Source: an uncultured bacterium (GTDB taxonomy: Bacteria; Actinomycetota; Coriobacteriia; Coriobacteriales; Coriobacteriaceae). Taken from it: a stretch of 64,000 nt of DNA. Numbering within the stretch: the first letter of the stretch is position 1; each line of letters opens with the position of its first letter. The stretch spans positions 1 to 64,000 of the forward strand of contig CAJMKK010000008.1 in the NCBI GenBank assembly GCA_905214105.1. The letters run 5' to 3'. The notes beneath the pieces were generated by a model. That model was given only the letters and a program-made list of their open reading frames with translations, was not told where the DNA came from and did not search any database. Positions 61,755-64,000 of the stretch are shown here, piece by piece. The position numbers were made by a program, and so were the translations under genes.

Positions 61755-63167
61755 ATGCCGAATGTCCCCACCATCACCCCAGGCCCGGATGATGCCGAGT
61801 ACACGCCCGAAGGTGCCACCGAAACGATTCCTCTGATTAAAAACGTACATGCCGACAAGCAGAGCGAACGCACGAACGATACGGCCGAAATTTCCGATGA
61901 AGAGGCGTATGCCAAGCTCAAGGCAAAACGTGCCGAACGTCGACGCAAAAAGCTGATTCGACGCGGTATTGCCGCCGGCGTCGTAGGTGCCATCGCGCTC
62001 ATTGCCATTGTCGCAACCCTGGTTATCAATGCGCAGCCGCAGGGCGCTAGCGGGCCTGTGACCGACATGGTGACCGAGGGCACGTTTACCACAACGGTCG
62101 AGGCGAAAGGCCAGCTCAAACCCATTTCGTCCTCAGTGGTCTCCCCTTCTGTCGACGGTACGGTTGAAAAGATCAACGTGCAGGCCGGACAGAGCGTCAA
62201 CGAGGGCGACGTACTCATGACCATTAAGAACGACGCGCTCGATAGCGCTGTTTCCGAGGCGCAGCGCGCGGTCGCGGCCGCCCAGGAAGACCTGAACAAT
62301 GCAAAGGTGGCACTCGCGGCCGCACAGGCCGCACCAACAACGGACAGTGACGGATCGACCGGCCCATCGGACGCAAACGCCAACGCAAATGCCGTCTCGA
62401 CCGCCCAGCGCAACCTCGCCTCGGCCCAGGCAACGCTGGAGCAGGCAACTGCAAAGGCGGCCGAGCGCACCGTAAAGGCCCCCAGTTCGGGCAACATCGT
62501 CGAGCTCAACGCCAAAGTCGGTGCCACGGTGACCGGAGGCACGATCATGGGCGAAGGCGACACGAGCGGCGGCAAGCAGTGCATGCAAATCGCCGACCTG
62601 TCCAAGATGAAGGTGACGGTTCAGGTGGGCGAAAAGGATATCGCCAAAATTGCCGTGGGCCAAAGCGCCAACGTGACCTATCCCGCGTTTCCCGATATCG
62701 TGAGCCAGGGCACCGTCACGGCTATCGCCTCGGTGGCAAACTCTGACTCCGGCTCCGGTAGCGGCGGCAGCGTGACCTTTAACGTCGACATCCTCATCGA
62801 AGCACCCGACAGTCGCCTTAAGCCGGGTATGACTGCCGAGGTCTCGGTAGTGACCGAGAAGCTCGACGACGTGGTTATGGTGCCGACCATGGCGCTGATG
62901 ACCGAAGATGGCGAGCACTATTACGTCAATCTGGCCACCGATTCGGAAGGCAAGAAGACGCGCCGCGTGAAGGTGACCGTCGTGACGCAAAACGACAACG
63001 AGGCTGTAGTCGGTAAGACGCAGGTCAAGCGCGACGACCAGGGCAACGAGATCAACCCAGACGTCCCGGTTACCAAGTTACGCGACGGCGACACCATCGT
63101 GACGGATACCGGCGCAGGCATGACGGCAGACGGCGGCGACAATATGTCTGCCGACGAGGGCAAGTAA
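61755..63167 (+). CDS. Membrane-fusion (MacA/HlyD-type) efflux adaptor
   Basis: A 470-residue adaptor. After a 65-residue charged cytosolic part (LKAKRAERRRKKLIRRG) comes one membrane helix (IAAGVVGAIALIAIVATLVI), then the lipoyl-like strand VSPSVDGTVEKINVQAGQSVNEGDVLMTI, a coiled-coil of Ala/Gln-rich helices (about 155-235), the second lipoyl half (TVKAPSSGNIVELNAKVGATV) and a beta-barrel (KMKVTVQVGEKDIAKIAVGQSANVTYPAF). The coiled coil is interrupted by a Ser/Asp/Gly/Asn-rich loop. The gene ends in a TAATG overlap with the ATPase gene. Typical of MacAB-like exporters of peptides or antibiotics in Gram-positives. Confidence 0.9.
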   Translation: MPNVPTITPGPDDAEYTPEGATETIPLIKNVHADKQSERTNDTAEISDEEAYAKLKAKRAERRRKKLIRRGIAAGVVGAIALIAIVATLVINAQPQGASGPVTDMVTEGTFTTTVEAKGQLKPISSSVVSPSVDGTVEKINVQAGQSVNEGDVLMTIKNDALDSAVSEAQRAVAAAQEDLNNAKVALAAAQAAPTTDSDGSTGPSDANANANAVSTAQRNLASAQATLEQATAKAAERTVKAPSSGNIVELNAKVGATVTGGTIMGEGDTSGGKQCMQIADLSKMKVTVQVGEKDIAKIAVGQSANVTYPAFPDIVSQGTVTAIASVANSDSGSGSGGSVTFNVDILIEAPDSRLKPGMTAEVSVVTEKLDDVVMVPTMALMTEDGEHYYVNLATDSEGKKTRRVKVTVVTQNDNEAVVGKTQVKRDDQGNEINPDVPVTKLRDGDTIVTDTGAGMTADGGDNMSADEGK

Positions 63168-63940
63168 TGCGTCCCGTCATCGACATCCGCAACGTGCACC
63201 GCATCTTTGAGAGCGAGGCCGGTTGCGCCCACATCCTGCACAACGTGAGCCTGGCGGTGAACCCCGGTGAGTTCGTCGCCATCACCGGCCCCTCGGGCTC
63301 GGGCAAGTCGACGCTCATGAACATCCTGGGCTGCCTGGACAAGCCGACGGCGGGTGATTATTTCCTGCAAGGGCTCAACGTCGCCGAGCTCGACGATGAT
63401 GAGCTCACCGAGGTGCGCGCGCTGAGCATCGGCTTTGTCTTTCAGAGTTTTAACTTGCTGCCGCGTCTGACGGTGATCGAAAACGTCATGCTGCCGCTGT
63501 CCTACACCAATGTGCCGCGTAGCCAGCGCGAGATGCGCGCCGTGCACGCGCTGCAAGCCGTCACACTGCCGGTCGACCATTGGGACCACCGCATATCGGA
63601 ACTCTCGGGCGGACAGATGCAGCGCGTCGCCATCGCGCGCGCCCTCGTCAACGACCCGCCCATCATTTTGGCCGACGAGCCAACGGGAAATCTAGACTCG
63701 ACAACCGGGGCGCTCGTCATGGAAACCTTCCACAAGCTCCAGAAACGCGGCAAGACCATCGTACTCATTACGCATGACCCCGGCATCGCCGCCGAGGCCG
63801 ATCGAGCCGTAACCATCCGTGACGGGCGAATCCATGGCGGCGCATATGTCGCGCATACACCGAATACGTTACGCGGGGCCGTCAAAAACCTGCCCGAGAT
63901 TTCTGCAACCACCAATCAGCCGAAAGGAGCGAAGGCATGA
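63167..63940 (+). CDS. ABC transporter ATPase, MacB/LolD type
   Basis: A 257-residue ATPase with Walker A TGPSGSGKSTLMNILG, Q-loop GFVFQSFNLLPRLTVIENV, signature ELSGGQMQRVAIARALVNDPPIILADEPTGNLDS and a switch His in VLITHDPG. The DEPTGNLDS sequence is characteristic of the group that pairs with MacB-like permeases. It overlaps the adaptor gene (TAATG) and the permease gene (ATGA), so all three are co-translated. A 40-residue C-terminal extension has no motif. Confidence 0.93.
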   Translation: MRPVIDIRNVHRIFESEAGCAHILHNVSLAVNPGEFVAITGPSGSGKSTLMNILGCLDKPTAGDYFLQGLNVAELDDDELTEVRALSIGFVFQSFNLLPRLTVIENVMLPLSYTNVPRSQREMRAVHALQAVTLPVDHWDHRISELSGGQMQRVAIARALVNDPPIILADEPTGNLDSTTGALVMETFHKLQKRGKTIVLITHDPGIAAEADRAVTIRDGRIHGGAYVAHTPNTLRGAVKNLPEISATTNQPKGAKA

Positions 63941-64000
63941 GCACCCGCGATCTTGTCCAAGAAGCCCTTCACTCGCTCGAGGCCAACAAGGGACGCAGCC
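63937..64000 (+). CDS. ABC transporter permease, MacB type (partial)
   Basis: The window ends 21 codons into this gene. The visible start MSTRDLVQEALHSLEANKGRS matches the beginning of MacB/FtsX-type permeases ('x-x-x-A-L-x-S-L-x-x-N-K-x-R-S'). Its ATG overlaps the stop of the ATPase gene. Confidence 0.7.
   Translation, partial: MSTRDLVQEALHSLEANKGRS

Overview
The window looks like the chromosome of a gut Coriobacteriia, most like Collinsella. This is inferred from GC-rich core genes, actinobacterial-type housekeeping proteins, a Firmicute-style two-subunit GlgC/GlgD ADP-glucose pyrophosphorylase inside a glycogen cluster, an LPKTAD sortase substrate and many large intergenic hairpins. No rRNA or other decisive marker is present, so the genus is a guess.

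Region 1 (1-18.3 kb) is accessory DNA, almost all on the minus strand. It holds a nuclease-like protein, tRNA-Val(CAC), a DUF3825 protein, and a toxin-antitoxin-like operon (DUF3990 ADP-ribosyltransferase-like protein, XRE regulator, two small proteins) behind a large nested palindrome. Next come two genes broken at homopolymers (one an MNT-type nucleotidyltransferase), a membrane GIY-YIG protein, an LPKTAD surface protein and two decayed genes. A CBASS-like pair follows (CD-NTase with AGS-C sensor domain plus a single-TM Rossmann-like partner), then an AIPR phage-resistance protein. A 1.5-kb graveyard of four IS families (IS66, IS21, IS256, IS3) and a large membrane repeat protein close the region.

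Region 2 (18.4-33 kb, minus strand) is an exopolysaccharide/capsule operon. In transcription order it has a LoaP/NusG-type antiterminator, a PglF-type 4,6-dehydratase, a DegT aminotransferase, a priming sugar transferase, three glycosyltransferases, an EpsG-type polymerase, a TupA-like ATP-grasp protein and a remnant of a second one, a flippase, a hexapeptide acyltransferase, a UDP-glucuronate epimerase-like enzyme and UDP-glucose dehydrogenase. The genes around 21-27 kb are more AT-rich than the ends, as expected of a variable capsule core. Two G8 tracts lie inside this segment.

Region 3 (33.6-48.6 kb) starts with tRNA-Ala(GGC), thiamine pyrophosphokinase and a HAD phosphatase on the minus strand. 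On the plus strand lie glgB, glgP, glgC, glgD, glgA and a fused GH13-GH77 enzyme. Together they make and degrade glycogen and maltodextrin. A LacI-type palindrome (TGGTAAAAC/GTTTTACCA) occurs before glgB and before the fusion gene. GlgA and GlgB carry histone-H1-like Lys/Ala tails.

Region 4 (48.6-64 kb) is housekeeping: an FmdB zinc ribbon, priA-def-fmt-rsmB (minus), gltX (minus), metK, sdaA, an L,D-transpeptidase and a MacAB-like efflux operon cut by the window end. Its spacers hold several long two-armed inverted repeats of a shared architecture but different sequence, the most intriguing unexplained structure outside the defence region.
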